Assembly (NCBI GenBank): GCA_007693505.1
Contig: REDL01000059.1
Span: 106,425 to 170,424, forward strand
DNA: 64,000 bases
Source of the DNA: Desulfovibrionales bacterium
Lineage (GTDB): Bacteria; Desulfobacterota; Desulfovibrionia; Desulfovibrionales; Desulfonatronaceae
Direction: 5' to 3'
Positions 7,715 through 16,220 of the stretch are shown one piece after another; the first letter of the stretch is position 1, and each line of letters opens with the position of its first letter. The translations under genes were made by a program, and so were the position numbers. The notes under the pieces were generated by a model. That model saw only the letters and a program-made list of their open reading frames with translations. It ran no database searches and had not been told where the DNA came from.

Positions 7715-9874
7715 ATGGCCGCTCACGCCGCCAAAGTTTTCCGCCAAACCATGGTCACCGGTTTGGCCGCGGCCATTCTGGCGCTTTCGCCCTGGTTTCT
7801 GGGATTCTGGGAGAGTTGGGAAGCCACAACCTGGGACATGCGCGTATCCCGACTGGCGGCCCCGGGCTCGGCTACCGAGGACATCGTCCTGGTTCTGCTG
7901 GATCAGCAAAGCCTGGATTGGGGTCAGGAACAAGGCGGACTGAGCTGGCCGTGGCCTCGGGAGATCTACACGGCCATCATCGAGTTTTGCCGCCAGGCTG
8001 AGGTGGCGTCTTTGACGCTTGACGTGCTTTTCCTGGAGCCCTCGGGGTATGGTGTTGCCGACGACGCTCTGCTGGCCGATTCCCTGAAATCCCTCGACGT
8101 CACGGCCTTGGCCCTGTTTCTCAGTCGTGCCGCCACCGGCGGCGTACCGTTCTGGCCTGAAGACCTTCCAGAGCCCGACTGGGAGGTCATCGGGTTGGAC
8201 AATTGGCCAGGCAATGTCACCACCCGGATCAGCCCGCCACGTCCCGAACTGGCCGCAGCTGTCGGGATCCTGGGCAATGTCCAGCTGCAACCGGATCCGG
8301 ATGGCGTATTTCGCCGGATGCGACCTTTGGAGGTCTTTGACGGCCGAGCCGTCCCTTCCCTGGGAATGGCCGCATTTCTTGCCACGGCAAAAACACCACG
8401 TCACCCGGACCATCCGCCCAAAACGGCCAAAATGGATCGCCATGGCCTGAGCCTGGGCGATCGCCATATCCCACTGGACCATAGCGGCTCGGCCATCCTG
8501 CGGTTTCGCGGTCCCTCAGGCACGCATACCGCCTACAGTGCGGCTGCCATCATTCAATCCGAGATTCGATTACGGGAAGGGCTGTCCCCGGTCATCGGCA
8601 CCGAGGAACTCCGGGACAAGCATGTTTTTTTCGGGTTTTCCGCTCCCGGACTGTTTGATCTACGGCCCACACCCATCAGCGGCGTCTATCCTGGTGTAGA
8701 GATCCAGGCCACATTTTTGGATAATTTGCTCTCCAATGACTTCATGCGTGACCTTCCCGGTCCAGTCACGGCTGCTCTGGTTCTCAGCCTGGGACTGCTT
8801 ACGGGCCTGATCCTGGCGTTGTGGCGTGCTCCCCTGGTTGGTGCCCTGGCAGGCGTGGCCCTGCTCGGCGTTCCAGTGGTCCTGGCTCTGCTGGCATACC
8901 AGCTCGGCTGGTGGGTTCCCGTGGTGGCACCGGAAGTCAGCGTCGCCGTGGCCGTGGTCCTCGGACTGCTGTACAACTATGCCACCGAGGGCCGACAACG
9001 GCGGTTCATCAAGAACGCGTTCCAGCAGTACCTCAGCCCGCAGGTCATCGAGCAGCTCATAGCCGATCCCGACAAGCTTAAGCTGGGTGGTGAACGCAAG
9101 GTCTTGAGCATCTTTTTCTCCGACTTGCAGGGCTTTACCTCCATTTCCGAAAAACTGGATCCAGAAGAGCTCACCGCCCTGCTCAATGACTATCTTTCGG
9201 CCATGACCGAGATCATTCAGGATGAGGGCGGCACCGTGGACAAGTACGAGGGCGACGCGATCATCGCCTTCTGGAATGCTCCGTTGAATGTTCCGGACCA
9301 TGCCGTGCGCGCGGTGCGGGCCGCCCTGCGCTGCCAGGCCCGGCTGGCGGAGTTGCGGCCAGTCCTTAACAGGCGCACCGGGCATGATCTATTCATGCGC
9401 ATCGGAATCAACACCGGCCCGGCCGTGGTGGGCAACATGGGATCCCACTCCCGTTTCGACTATTCCATGCTGGGCGACGCCGTGAATCTGGCCGCCCGCC
9501 TGGAGGGGGTGAACAAGCAGTTCGGCACCTTTACGATGATTTCTGAAGCCACACGCCAGGCGATGCAAGCCCAGTCCGGCGAGGTGATCCCCCTGCGCGA
9601 ACTGGGCCGGGTGGCCGTTGTCGGCCGCAAAGAGCCGGTAACGGTTTATGAACCCCTTGCTCCAGAGGACGCCACGACACGGGCAAACGATCTGAAACAC
9701 TTTGCCGAGGGTCTTGCCGCCTATTACCAGGGAAATTTCAGACATGCGGGGAAACTATTCAATGCTCTTGCCCACAAGGATTCCGTGGCGGCCCGCTACG
9801 CCCATGCTTGCCTGGAACTGTCGGCCTCGCATCCAGACAACTGGGATGGTGTCTGGGTGATGAGCAGCAAATAG
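7715..9874 (+). CDS. CHASE2-domain adenylate/guanylate cyclase
   Basis: This 719-residue membrane receptor cyclase probably makes cAMP. An N-terminal transmembrane helix is followed by an extracytoplasmic CHASE2 domain (about residues 35-345), then three transmembrane helices (about 350-430), then a class III cyclase domain from about residue 455. The cyclase core shows FSDLQGFTSIS near residue 469, the metal-binding aspartate in KYEGDAIIAFW, and GINTGPAVVGNMGS with DYSMLGDAVNLAARLE. ATG 7715 gives the N-terminal signal anchor directly; upstream in-frame codons overlap the protease gene. A C-terminal stretch after the cyclase domain may form a TPR-like helix pair. Confidence 0.92.
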   Translation: MAAHAAKVFRQTMVTGLAAAILALSPWFLGFWESWEATTWDMRVSRLAAPGSATEDIVLVLLDQQSLDWGQEQGGLSWPWPREIYTAIIEFCRQAEVASLTLDVLFLEPSGYGVADDALLADSLKSLDVTALALFLSRAATGGVPFWPEDLPEPDWEVIGLDNWPGNVTTRISPPRPELAAAVGILGNVQLQPDPDGVFRRMRPLEVFDGRAVPSLGMAAFLATAKTPRHPDHPPKTAKMDRHGLSLGDRHIPLDHSGSAILRFRGPSGTHTAYSAAAIIQSEIRLREGLSPVIGTEELRDKHVFFGFSAPGLFDLRPTPISGVYPGVEIQATFLDNLLSNDFMRDLPGPVTAALVLSLGLLTGLILALWRAPLVGALAGVALLGVPVVLALLAYQLGWWVPVVAPEVSVAVAVVLGLLYNYATEGRQRRFIKNAFQQYLSPQVIEQLIADPDKLKLGGERKVLSIFFSDLQGFTSISEKLDPEELTALLNDYLSAMTEIIQDEGGTVDKYEGDAIIAFWNAPLNVPDHAVRAVRAALRCQARLAELRPVLNRRTGHDLFMRIGINTGPAVVGNMGSHSRFDYSMLGDAVNLAARLEGVNKQFGTFTMISEATRQAMQAQSGEVIPLRELGRVAVVGRKEPVTVYEPLAPEDATTRANDLKHFAEGLAAYYQGNFRHAGKLFNALAHKDSVAARYAHACLELSASHPDNWDGVWVMSSK

Positions 9875-10030
9875 TCCCCAGATTTTACTGCACAGGGTTG
9901 GGAAATGCTCATGATTGCTCGCGAGCAGCCCATGCCTATCCGTCTCTTGACGGATTTGGATGTTGATTCGGAATCAATCTGCGCCTGCGGCAGTCTTTCT
10001 TTTCATCCTCAACCAGGCTTGGAGGTTCAC

Positions 10031-10582
10031 GTGGCCAAAAGAATTCTTTTGATGGTGTTTGTCTTTTTGTTCGTATCCAGTGGTGGTTATGCGATGAATC
10101 TCTCTGTGTTGGATATGGAGCGGTTCATCAAGACCACCAAAGCGCTTGCTCCATATTTTGCCGAGTTTGATGACGACGATGATGACTATGCCGATGTTGA
10201 TGAGGGTTTGGTTGTTTTCAACCCTGAAGAAACAAAACAATTGGTGATGGCAACCCTTTCCGAGAGTTCGGAAATGCGCAACATCGTCACAAGCAACGGG
10301 TATGCTTCCGTACAAACCTATGCGCAAGAATATGCATATATCATTCGTGCATACATGGCCTCTACCGGGGTGGGCCGGTTTGCGGAACTTGAGAGGTCTC
10401 TGGCTTCCATGGCCCCAGAACAACGCCAGGCATTTGAAAGCTTACCATTTTACCAGATGCTGTCCGAGACAAAAAAGCAGCTGGCATCCATCCCGGAATC
10501 GCATATCCAGGCAATATCGCCTTACATGGAGCAATTACATGAGCTGTTCGAACATGATGACGATGAGGATGATTTTTTTTAG
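10031..10582 (+). CDS. Secreted acidic hypothetical protein (GTG start)
   Basis: Translation from GTG 10031, preceded by GGAGG at 10021, gives 183 residues with a clean signal peptide (VAKRILLMVFVFLFVSSGGYA). An upstream ATG at 9905 would bury that signal. The mature protein has an Asp-rich block (EFDDDDDDYADVDE) near residue 47 and a second acidic tail (EHDDDEDDFF) at the end, separated by an apparently helical middle. Acidic clusters like these often bind calcium or other cations; that role is inference. No family is recognised. Confidence 0.7.
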   Translation: MAKRILLMVFVFLFVSSGGYAMNLSVLDMERFIKTTKALAPYFAEFDDDDDDYADVDEGLVVFNPEETKQLVMATLSESSEMRNIVTSNGYASVQTYAQEYAYIIRAYMASTGVGRFAELERSLASMAPEQRQAFESLPFYQMLSETKKQLASIPESHIQAISPYMEQLHELFEHDDDEDDFF

Positions 10583-10647
10583 GCTGCAGGAAAAATCCGC
10601 CGAATGAGCGCATTGCAGCCGAAGGTTACCGCGGGAATTGTTTGTCT

Positions 10648-10691
10648 CGGCTGCTTTGGGGCAGCGCAACGTACTCGCCCCAAAGCAGCCG
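10648..10691. terminator. Strong hairpin between convergent genes
   Basis: A perfect 15-bp inverted repeat (CGGCTGCTTTGGGGC and its complement) with a 14-nt loop lies 66 nt after the acidic-protein gene and 23 nt after the stop of the minus-strand gene. Neither side has a proper T tract, so it may be a bidirectional terminator of the non-canonical kind or an RNA-stabilising hairpin. Confidence 0.6.
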
Positions 10692-10713
10692 GGCCGGCCT
10701 GAGGTGGACTGCC

Positions 10714-11130
10714 TTAAGTATGCCGTCTTTCGGCCCGGACACGCCCGCGGGCCTCGTCAACCCTTTCCAGGATGTAGGCCTCAAGAACAGGGTTCGGTGC
10801 TTCCACATCAAAGCAATACCCATCCTCGCTCAGCAGTCCCTGGGGCACGAGGTTGCCGTGTTCGTCCGGATCGCTGACCGTGTCCGCATAAAAACAGACC
10901 GAGAGCCATCGTCCGTCTATGTCTTCAACCACGTCCACCAGGCAGAATAGTGCTTCCGCTACAGGTCCGGCGACCTTTGCCCGCAAACTGGCGCTCACAC
11001 CGTCTCGTTCAACGAAATCTATAAAAACTTCAGGTGATTGCAAGGATTCCAACAAGCGAACAAAAAAGGGGCGAACCTGCTTCGGATCCGCCTGCCAATG
11101 CGTCAGATACGTCTGAACGGTGCCTAGCAT
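10714..11130 (-). CDS. Conserved-looking hypothetical protein
   Basis: This is a 138-residue soluble acidic protein with no recognised domain. It reads as an alpha/beta protein (LFCLVDVVEDIDGRWLSVCFYADTVSDPDEHGNLVP). The start at MLGTVQTYLTHW is set by AAGGAG 7-8 nt upstream; longer versions run into the divergent promoter region. The codon usage resembles its neighbours. A strong hairpin follows the stop. It is transcribed divergently from the small membrane protein gene. Confidence 0.65.
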   Translation of the reverse strand: MLGTVQTYLTHWQADPKQVRPFFVRLLESLQSPEVFIDFVERDGVSASLRAKVAGPVAEALFCLVDVVEDIDGRWLSVCFYADTVSDPDEHGNLVPQGLLSEDGYCFDVEAPNPVLEAYILERVDEARGRVRAERRHT

Positions 11131-11365
11131 ATGTGTTCTCCTTGTAGCCGAGGAAAAAGCCCTTGGCGTTCCGATGAAAAAGAGCTGTTTGCCGTGAACC
11201 AAGACCGGGATACTGACGCAATTCGAGACACCGCTCAAGAGCGGCAACCATGGTCGTATTTACAGCAACTTTTGACATTTCTGAGCAAGCCCCATACATC
11301 CTATCTACCAAGCGGAGAAAGCGGACACACGCACCGCGCTTTTCATCCATCAGGGGTAGTGATCC

Positions 11366-11755
11366 ATGAAAGTCTATTTTGTCCTCCTGGCGATACTTTT
11401 CCTTTCCACCACGGCCACGCGACTCTTGCAGCTCACCATTACCACCGATCCAGCGCTCTCTGTAAAGATTCTGGCGGACATCGTGCTTTTTGCTCTTTGC
11501 CTGCTGGCGTGTCATGGACTTGCTTTTGGGCGCCGCTACTTCTCTTTATCGTTCTGGGCTTGGCCGGGCCGACTGACGTTGATACTTGGGGGTATTCACG
11601 TTCTGCTGACACTGACGACTCTGGACGAATCCGCTTCGCCGTTCTGGCCCATTGACCTGGGCATGGCGGCGATCATTTATGGACTGTTTGCCACCCCCGC
11701 GATCCTCTATGCCAACGAACTGAAAACCGGACTGACCGGCCAGGCAAAGGTTTAG
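11366..11755 (+). CDS. Small membrane protein, four predicted TM helices
   Basis: This is a 129-residue hydrophobic protein. Four membrane segments are visible at about residues 2-22, 34-52, 66-86 and 95-116, joined by short loops. No catalytic motif or known family is apparent. It is separated from the following MFS gene by 140 nt and may have its own promoter in the 235-nt divergent region upstream. Confidence 0.6.
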   Translation: MKVYFVLLAILFLSTTATRLLQLTITTDPALSVKILADIVLFALCLLACHGLAFGRRYFSLSFWAWPGRLTLILGGIHVLLTLTTLDESASPFWPIDLGMAAIIYGLFATPAILYANELKTGLTGQAKV

Positions 11756-11895
11756 TGGAGCGTTTTTATCGCACCATGAATTCCATCATGTGCACCTGCA
11801 AGCATCCCTAGAAGAATCCACGAAAGCACTGGACTTGGACTCGCCAAGGGCCAGAGCTTCTTGTCTCCTGTTTTTCCGACATTTTCATTCCCAAA

Positions 11896-13128
11896 ATGCC
11901 CCTACCTCCTGCTCCTGCCAACCCGGCATCCACTGCCTTTCCGGCGTTCCGATCTGTTGTTCCCGGGCTGCTCAGCCTGATGAGCATCTTTTTCGCCAAC
12001 TTCATGACCCGTGTCGTCCTGGCGCCGTTCCTGCTTCATGTTCGTGAGGACTTTGACCTGACCAAGGCGCAGGCCGGGGAATTATTTTTGATTCTTGCAC
12101 TGGGCTACAGCGCCGGTTTAATGTGCTCAGGCTTTTTTTCATCCCGTTTGGAACACCGCCGGGTCATTGTGGTTTCCGCTCTGGGTGTCGCCTTGGCCCT
12201 GGGGCTTGCCGCGATCAGCCCAAACCTGTCCTGGTTACGCTCGAGCCTGCTGCTGGTCGGCCTGTTCGGGGGACTCTATTTTCCGTCCGGATTCGCCGTG
12301 CTTACGTCCATGGTCCCTCCCACCAACTGGGGAAAAGCCATTGCCATCCATGAACTGGCCCCAAATCTGAGCTTTGTTCTGGCCCCATTGCTTGCGGAAT
12401 TGATGTCCGGGTTCGGTTTGGGCTGGCGTTCGGCACTGGCTGGCAATGCCGTTCTGTCCATTGTCGCGGTCGGCTTGTTTCTGCGATATTGTACAGCCGG
12501 TCGGGAGAAAAGTGCTGTTCCCCGTCCAGCAGCATATCTGGACACACTGGGGCAGCGACATTTCTGGATCCTGGCATTCTTTTTCGCCATGGCCATCGGT
12601 GCTACTCAAGGGGTTTACTCCCAAACGCCGCTCTACCTGGTCAGTGTCCGGGATTTGCCAGCGGACTGGGTCAATTATCTTCTGGCAGCATCGCGGGTTT
12701 CCGGACTGTTTCTTGTTTTTTGGGCCGGAATGATCGTGGACCGGCTCGGCCCGATCCGAGCCTTGCGTATTTTCGTGGCCCTGACAGGCATAACCACCAT
12801 GACACTCGGTCTTCTGCCGGGAGGTTGGGTCATGGTGGGGGTACTGATCCAACCGACCATGGGCGGCTGTTTTTTTCCGGCAGGGTTTGCCGTCCTGTCG
12901 ATGATCTATCCTGCGGCTGTCCGTCCCTTGGCCATCTCTCTGGTGGTACCCATGGCTGTCCTGGCCGGGGGAGGGCTGATTCCAGCGGGTCTCGGTATTT
13001 TCGGCGACCACGACCATTTCGCTTTGGGGTTTATCTTATTGGGCGGCGTCATCCTGCTCAGTGCGGCTCTGACCACGGCCTTGAAATCGCCGGAAGGACA
13101 ACCCTTCCTGTCCAAGCATAGCCGTTGA
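11896..13128 (+). CDS. MFS transporter
   Basis: This is a 410-residue major facilitator superfamily permease with about 12 transmembrane segments. The loop between helices 2 and 3 carries the SRLEHRRVIV version of the MFS signature, and the equivalent repeat in the second half is VDRLGPIRALRIF. The proline-rich N terminus is cytoplasmic. The substrate cannot be told from the sequence. No coupled regulator gene lies next to it. Confidence 0.85.
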   Translation: MPLPPAPANPASTAFPAFRSVVPGLLSLMSIFFANFMTRVVLAPFLLHVREDFDLTKAQAGELFLILALGYSAGLMCSGFFSSRLEHRRVIVVSALGVALALGLAAISPNLSWLRSSLLLVGLFGGLYFPSGFAVLTSMVPPTNWGKAIAIHELAPNLSFVLAPLLAELMSGFGLGWRSALAGNAVLSIVAVGLFLRYCTAGREKSAVPRPAAYLDTLGQRHFWILAFFFAMAIGATQGVYSQTPLYLVSVRDLPADWVNYLLAASRVSGLFLVFWAGMIVDRLGPIRALRIFVALTGITTMTLGLLPGGWVMVGVLIQPTMGGCFFPAGFAVLSMIYPAAVRPLAISLVVPMAVLAGGGLIPAGLGIFGDHDHFALGFILLGGVILLSAALTTALKSPEGQPFLSKHSR

Positions 13129-13575
13129 CAAACCTTCCCTGAACACCGGGGCAAATTTGCTTCACTCCCTATCCGTCCTTGAATCCGGCCCGTCGTATTC
13201 GGCCCCAGACAACCAGAGCCAGCAGGATCAGCGCACTGAGTACACTTAAGAGCCGGCTTCCTTGGTGACGGCGTCAAGTTCTTTTAAAAACTCTCAGTGC
13301 AATACGAAAAAGCAACCGAACATGTTCAGTGTCCGGACTTCACGGGTTGTGGTCGTATTCCATTTTCGATTTGCTTTTTGGCAATTGAATCAGAAAGAAA
13401 GCATGTTTAATCATATGTAACATTTGAAATTTTTACAGAAACGCAGCCACAGGCTGTTTTTCAATGGACGCCAGCGAATTATGGAGCCCATCCGGGGTAC
13501 CTCATAGCATGGGGTTGTTCTGTGTTCCCGTTGCCTGCGAGAATTTACGTCAACAACAAGAGTGGAGCAGTGGGC
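13129..13575. other. 447-nt non-coding stretch with a degenerate repeat
   Basis: No convincing gene is present. At 13169-13273 the minus strand can encode a short stop-to-stop tail, with LLSVLSALILLALVVWG followed by RIRRAGFKDG, which looks like the hydrophobic C terminus of a lost surface protein. At 13412-13469 there is a half copy of the palindromic element found at 40731-40851. The rest is AT-rich and may hold the promoter of the next gene. Confidence 0.5.
13412..13469 (+). repeat. Degenerate half copy of intergenic palindromic element
   Basis: This segment aligns over about 58 nt with 40791-40847. Shared blocks include CATA(C/T)GT, TTTGAA(A/C), TTTTT(A/G)CAG and AACGCAGC, and both end in TTTTTCAA(C/T)GGAC. 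The other half of the palindrome is not recognisable here. Confidence 0.6.
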
Positions 13576-15141
13576 ATGAAAACATACTCTGTACAATTCA
13601 GCCATTCAGGAACCGAGGTCCACGTCCCTCACGGCGCGTTGCGCGCAGCACTCGTCAACTTTCTGGAGCGCTGGGGCACGCGGTTCTATTTGGGGCCGGA
13701 TTTCGGAACGCTTCTGGGCCATGGCGACCGGTTCGCGAACCTGCTTCGAGCCTGCGGCAGGGACGAGGCCGCGTTTTTCGAGGAGGTCTTGCAACAGCTG
13801 GCCCGAACGAACCACCTGACCCATCACCAGATGGACGACCAGGAAGGTCCGGAGGTGTGCGTCTCCGGGATCGTCCTGCCCAAGCGGATGCTGCTGGTCT
13901 TTCTGGAGCAGATGCTTCCCGGCGACGGGTTCGTGGCGGTGCGCTCCGTGGAGCAGTATGCGGAGTTGACCAACATCGTGGTTCCGGAGGAACAACGCGA
14001 GGATCTGCAACAGGTTATCGACACCTACCCGGTGCGCCTGTCCCGGCATGTCCTGCGTCAGTCCCGCCTGTCCCGGCACGTGGCCTATCAAGGAACCCTG
14101 GATTCCCGGTTCATGGCCCAGATCGGTGACGAGTCCCTGTTTTTCGGCTCCCTTTCCCAGGATGCGCCCCGGGCCAGGGACTTTGACCCCCAGGAACTGG
14201 GCCGGGTCCAGCAACTCATTTGCCGGGATCAGCGCATCCGCCAAAGCATCGTTCCCACGGGCATCAAAGCCCTGCAGCGCGTCCACCGCACCCAGGTGGA
14301 GGTGGACGTATCCGCGAACCGGGAAATGCCCGCCATTCTGGAGTACATCCAGGCCAATCCCGAGATTTCGGACGTGGTCCTGGCTGCGGAAGACAGGATT
14401 CTCAACCACCTGTCCGGGGTCCAGGCCTATGCCCGGGCCCTGCGCTCCCTGTCCCAGGTCACGGCCCTGCGGGTGCGCAGCCTGATGTTCGCCTACGAAC
14501 CCGAAGCCTTCACCAGCGAGGTGATCGAAGAACTCATCGCCCTGAACCACCTCGACCCCGCCGGCCCGACCCGCCTGGAACTGGAAACCCAGTTCGTCCA
14601 CTCCAGCGAGTTCCGCCTGGTCCACGGCGAACTCATCCGCCGTCTCCTGGCCAAGGGCGTAACCGTGTACAACAACATCGCCCTGCTCTCCGGGATCAAC
14701 GACTCCCCGGAAGAAATGAAGCGGATCTGCTCCAACTGCCGCCAGATCGGCATCGAACTCCAGAACCTCTATGTCGCCGGCCTGCCGGTACAGGAGGAAT
14801 GGAACCGGAACAACCCCGTGGAAGCCACCACGGTAATCGACCTGGCCACCCACCTGCGCCGCCATGAAAGCGGCCGGGAAGTCCCGCTCTACGTGGTCCG
14901 AACCACCTTCGGCGACGCGGACTTCAACCTCAACGCCCGCATTGTCGCCGTCCACGACGATCACGTCTTGATGCGCCTGCTCTGCGTGACCAAAAAGGCC
15001 ATGCGCGATATTTTCTCTGATTTTGACTGGCCCGAAGGAGTCGAGGAGCAGAATGGACATCCTGTGGTGCCGGTACGCGGGCTGACGGCGCATACGAACC
15101 GGGATTTTTTTGGGGATGGTTCAAAACAGGTTGACAGTTGA
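13576..15141 (+). CDS. KamA (lysine 2,3-aminomutase)-like protein lacking the radical SAM cysteines
   Basis: The last 300 residues of this 521-residue protein follow the lysine 2,3-aminomutase pattern: AILEYIQANPEISDVVL, then NNIALLSGINDSPEEMKRICSNCRQIGIE, matching the YI..HPEI.DVLLSGGD and NQ(S/T)VLL(R/K)GVND blocks. Where KamA has the CxxxCxxC cluster loop this protein reads VEVDVSANREMP, and the SGGD motif is replaced by AAED. No CxxxCxxC occurs anywhere. A roughly 230-residue N-terminal region is unrecognised. The fold may be retained for binding rather than catalysis. The start at ATG 13576 follows GGAG by 11 nt. It stands alone, with 309 nt before the next, convergent gene. Confidence 0.75.
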   Translation: MKTYSVQFSHSGTEVHVPHGALRAALVNFLERWGTRFYLGPDFGTLLGHGDRFANLLRACGRDEAAFFEEVLQQLARTNHLTHHQMDDQEGPEVCVSGIVLPKRMLLVFLEQMLPGDGFVAVRSVEQYAELTNIVVPEEQREDLQQVIDTYPVRLSRHVLRQSRLSRHVAYQGTLDSRFMAQIGDESLFFGSLSQDAPRARDFDPQELGRVQQLICRDQRIRQSIVPTGIKALQRVHRTQVEVDVSANREMPAILEYIQANPEISDVVLAAEDRILNHLSGVQAYARALRSLSQVTALRVRSLMFAYEPEAFTSEVIEELIALNHLDPAGPTRLELETQFVHSSEFRLVHGELIRRLLAKGVTVYNNIALLSGINDSPEEMKRICSNCRQIGIELQNLYVAGLPVQEEWNRNNPVEATTVIDLATHLRRHESGREVPLYVVRTTFGDADFNLNARIVAVHDDHVLMRLLCVTKKAMRDIFSDFDWPEGVEEQNGHPVVPVRGLTAHTNRDFFGDGSKQVDS

Positions 15142-15450
15142 CGATCGACAGATTCCTTGAGCAACCCTATGCGGATGCCGTCCTGCAACACACTGAACCA
15201 ATATCCCGCATCTGGGGAACTTCACGTTGGCGCAATGGGGGGGAGTGAACTACCGGGAGCACCAGTTGGAGAACTGGTGCTTGAATTCAATACCACAGCC
15301 TTGTCGGGTTTGTGGATTGCTGTTTCACGGAGCAGCCAATGATGGCTGGCAACGTATTCCATCCTTGCGGCCAGAGATCCTCGTGTATGCAACCCCATCA
15401 ACATCGGGGTGCCTTCAGGGCTGGAAACAATTCGGACGTCATGACCTCGC
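15142..15450. other. 309-nt gap between convergent genes
   Basis: No gene, hairpin with T tract, or RNA motif is convincing. A short palindrome (ACCAGTTGGAGAACTGGT, near 15262-15279) is the only visible structure. Confidence 0.5.
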
Positions 15451-16038
15451 CTAGAACGGATTGACGTGCTGCTTTCGGGTGTAGTGCAGGTAGCCAACGC
15501 TGGCGCCCAGGCGCAGGCCGACGCCGGTGCGAATGGGGGCCAGGATGATTTCGTTGCTTTTTTGGTAGTTCATGCTCAGGCCGCCGACCACGTAGGCGCT
15601 GCCGTCCACGCCCGGGAAGCGCTGGAAGATCAACGCCGGGTCGGTCAGGTTATAGACCAGGGTGAAATTCTTTGCGACATGGCCACCCAGGTCAAACCCC
15701 ACGGACGGCCCCTGCCAGTAGACCCGGACCGGCTCCTGGCCCTTCAGATGCAGATGGCCCTGGCCGTAGCGCAGGCCGACAACCAGGGCACCACCGGCTT
15801 CCTCGCCCTGGATATACCCGTTGGGGCGTCCAAAATCCGCGAAGATCCGCTCCAGAATGTCCGCCAGCCCCTTGGTCGTCCCGGCGAAAAAGCCCTCCAC
15901 CGCGTCCCGGATCTCCTGTTGACTATACGTACGGGATGGATCATCCCCGTCAGGGGCCGGGGATTGGGCGATGGCCGCGGTCTGGAAAAGCAGAAAAACA
16001 AGGCATAGGGCCAAGGCAACAGTGCGAAGTGGTTGCAT
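15451..16038 (-). CDS. DUF1134 / EipA-like periplasmic protein
   Basis: This 195-residue protein starts at MQPLRTVALAL, giving a typical signal peptide (ALALCLVFLLFQTAAIAQ); GAGG lies upstream of this ATG. The mature part shows the DUF1134 pattern, with a helical YSQQEIRDAVEGFFAGTTKGLADILERIF followed by the glycine-rich beta domain GLRYGQGHLHLKGQ, VYWQGPSVGFDLGGHVAK and LGASVGYLHYTRK. EipA proteins in alphaproteobacteria support envelope integrity; that this homologue does the same is inferred. It is divergent from the DMT transporter gene. Confidence 0.85.
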   Translation of the reverse strand: MQPLRTVALALCLVFLLFQTAAIAQSPAPDGDDPSRTYSQQEIRDAVEGFFAGTTKGLADILERIFADFGRPNGYIQGEEAGGALVVGLRYGQGHLHLKGQEPVRVYWQGPSVGFDLGGHVAKNFTLVYNLTDPALIFQRFPGVDGSAYVVGGLSMNYQKSNEIILAPIRTGVGLRLGASVGYLHYTRKQHVNPF

Positions 16039-16220
16039 GATGGATCCTCGGGGAAGATGATTCTGGGGAGTTTGAAACATGGCCGGCTGGAGCGACAAGC
16101 TGACTTCTGGTACGAACCTGATTTCATCGTATCAAGGTTCAATGTGCTTGTCCCTCTCCTGAAGGCGAGGGGATCAGGTTCCCGGCCTGAGGTATTTTCG
16201 GTACATAATGGGGCCAGTGC

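Noticed and set aside
13606..15093. 495-codon open frame on the minus strand opposite the KamA-like gene
   Set aside because: Translation is low-complexity and rich in Gly, Asp and Val with no domain; codon positions match antisense of the real gene.
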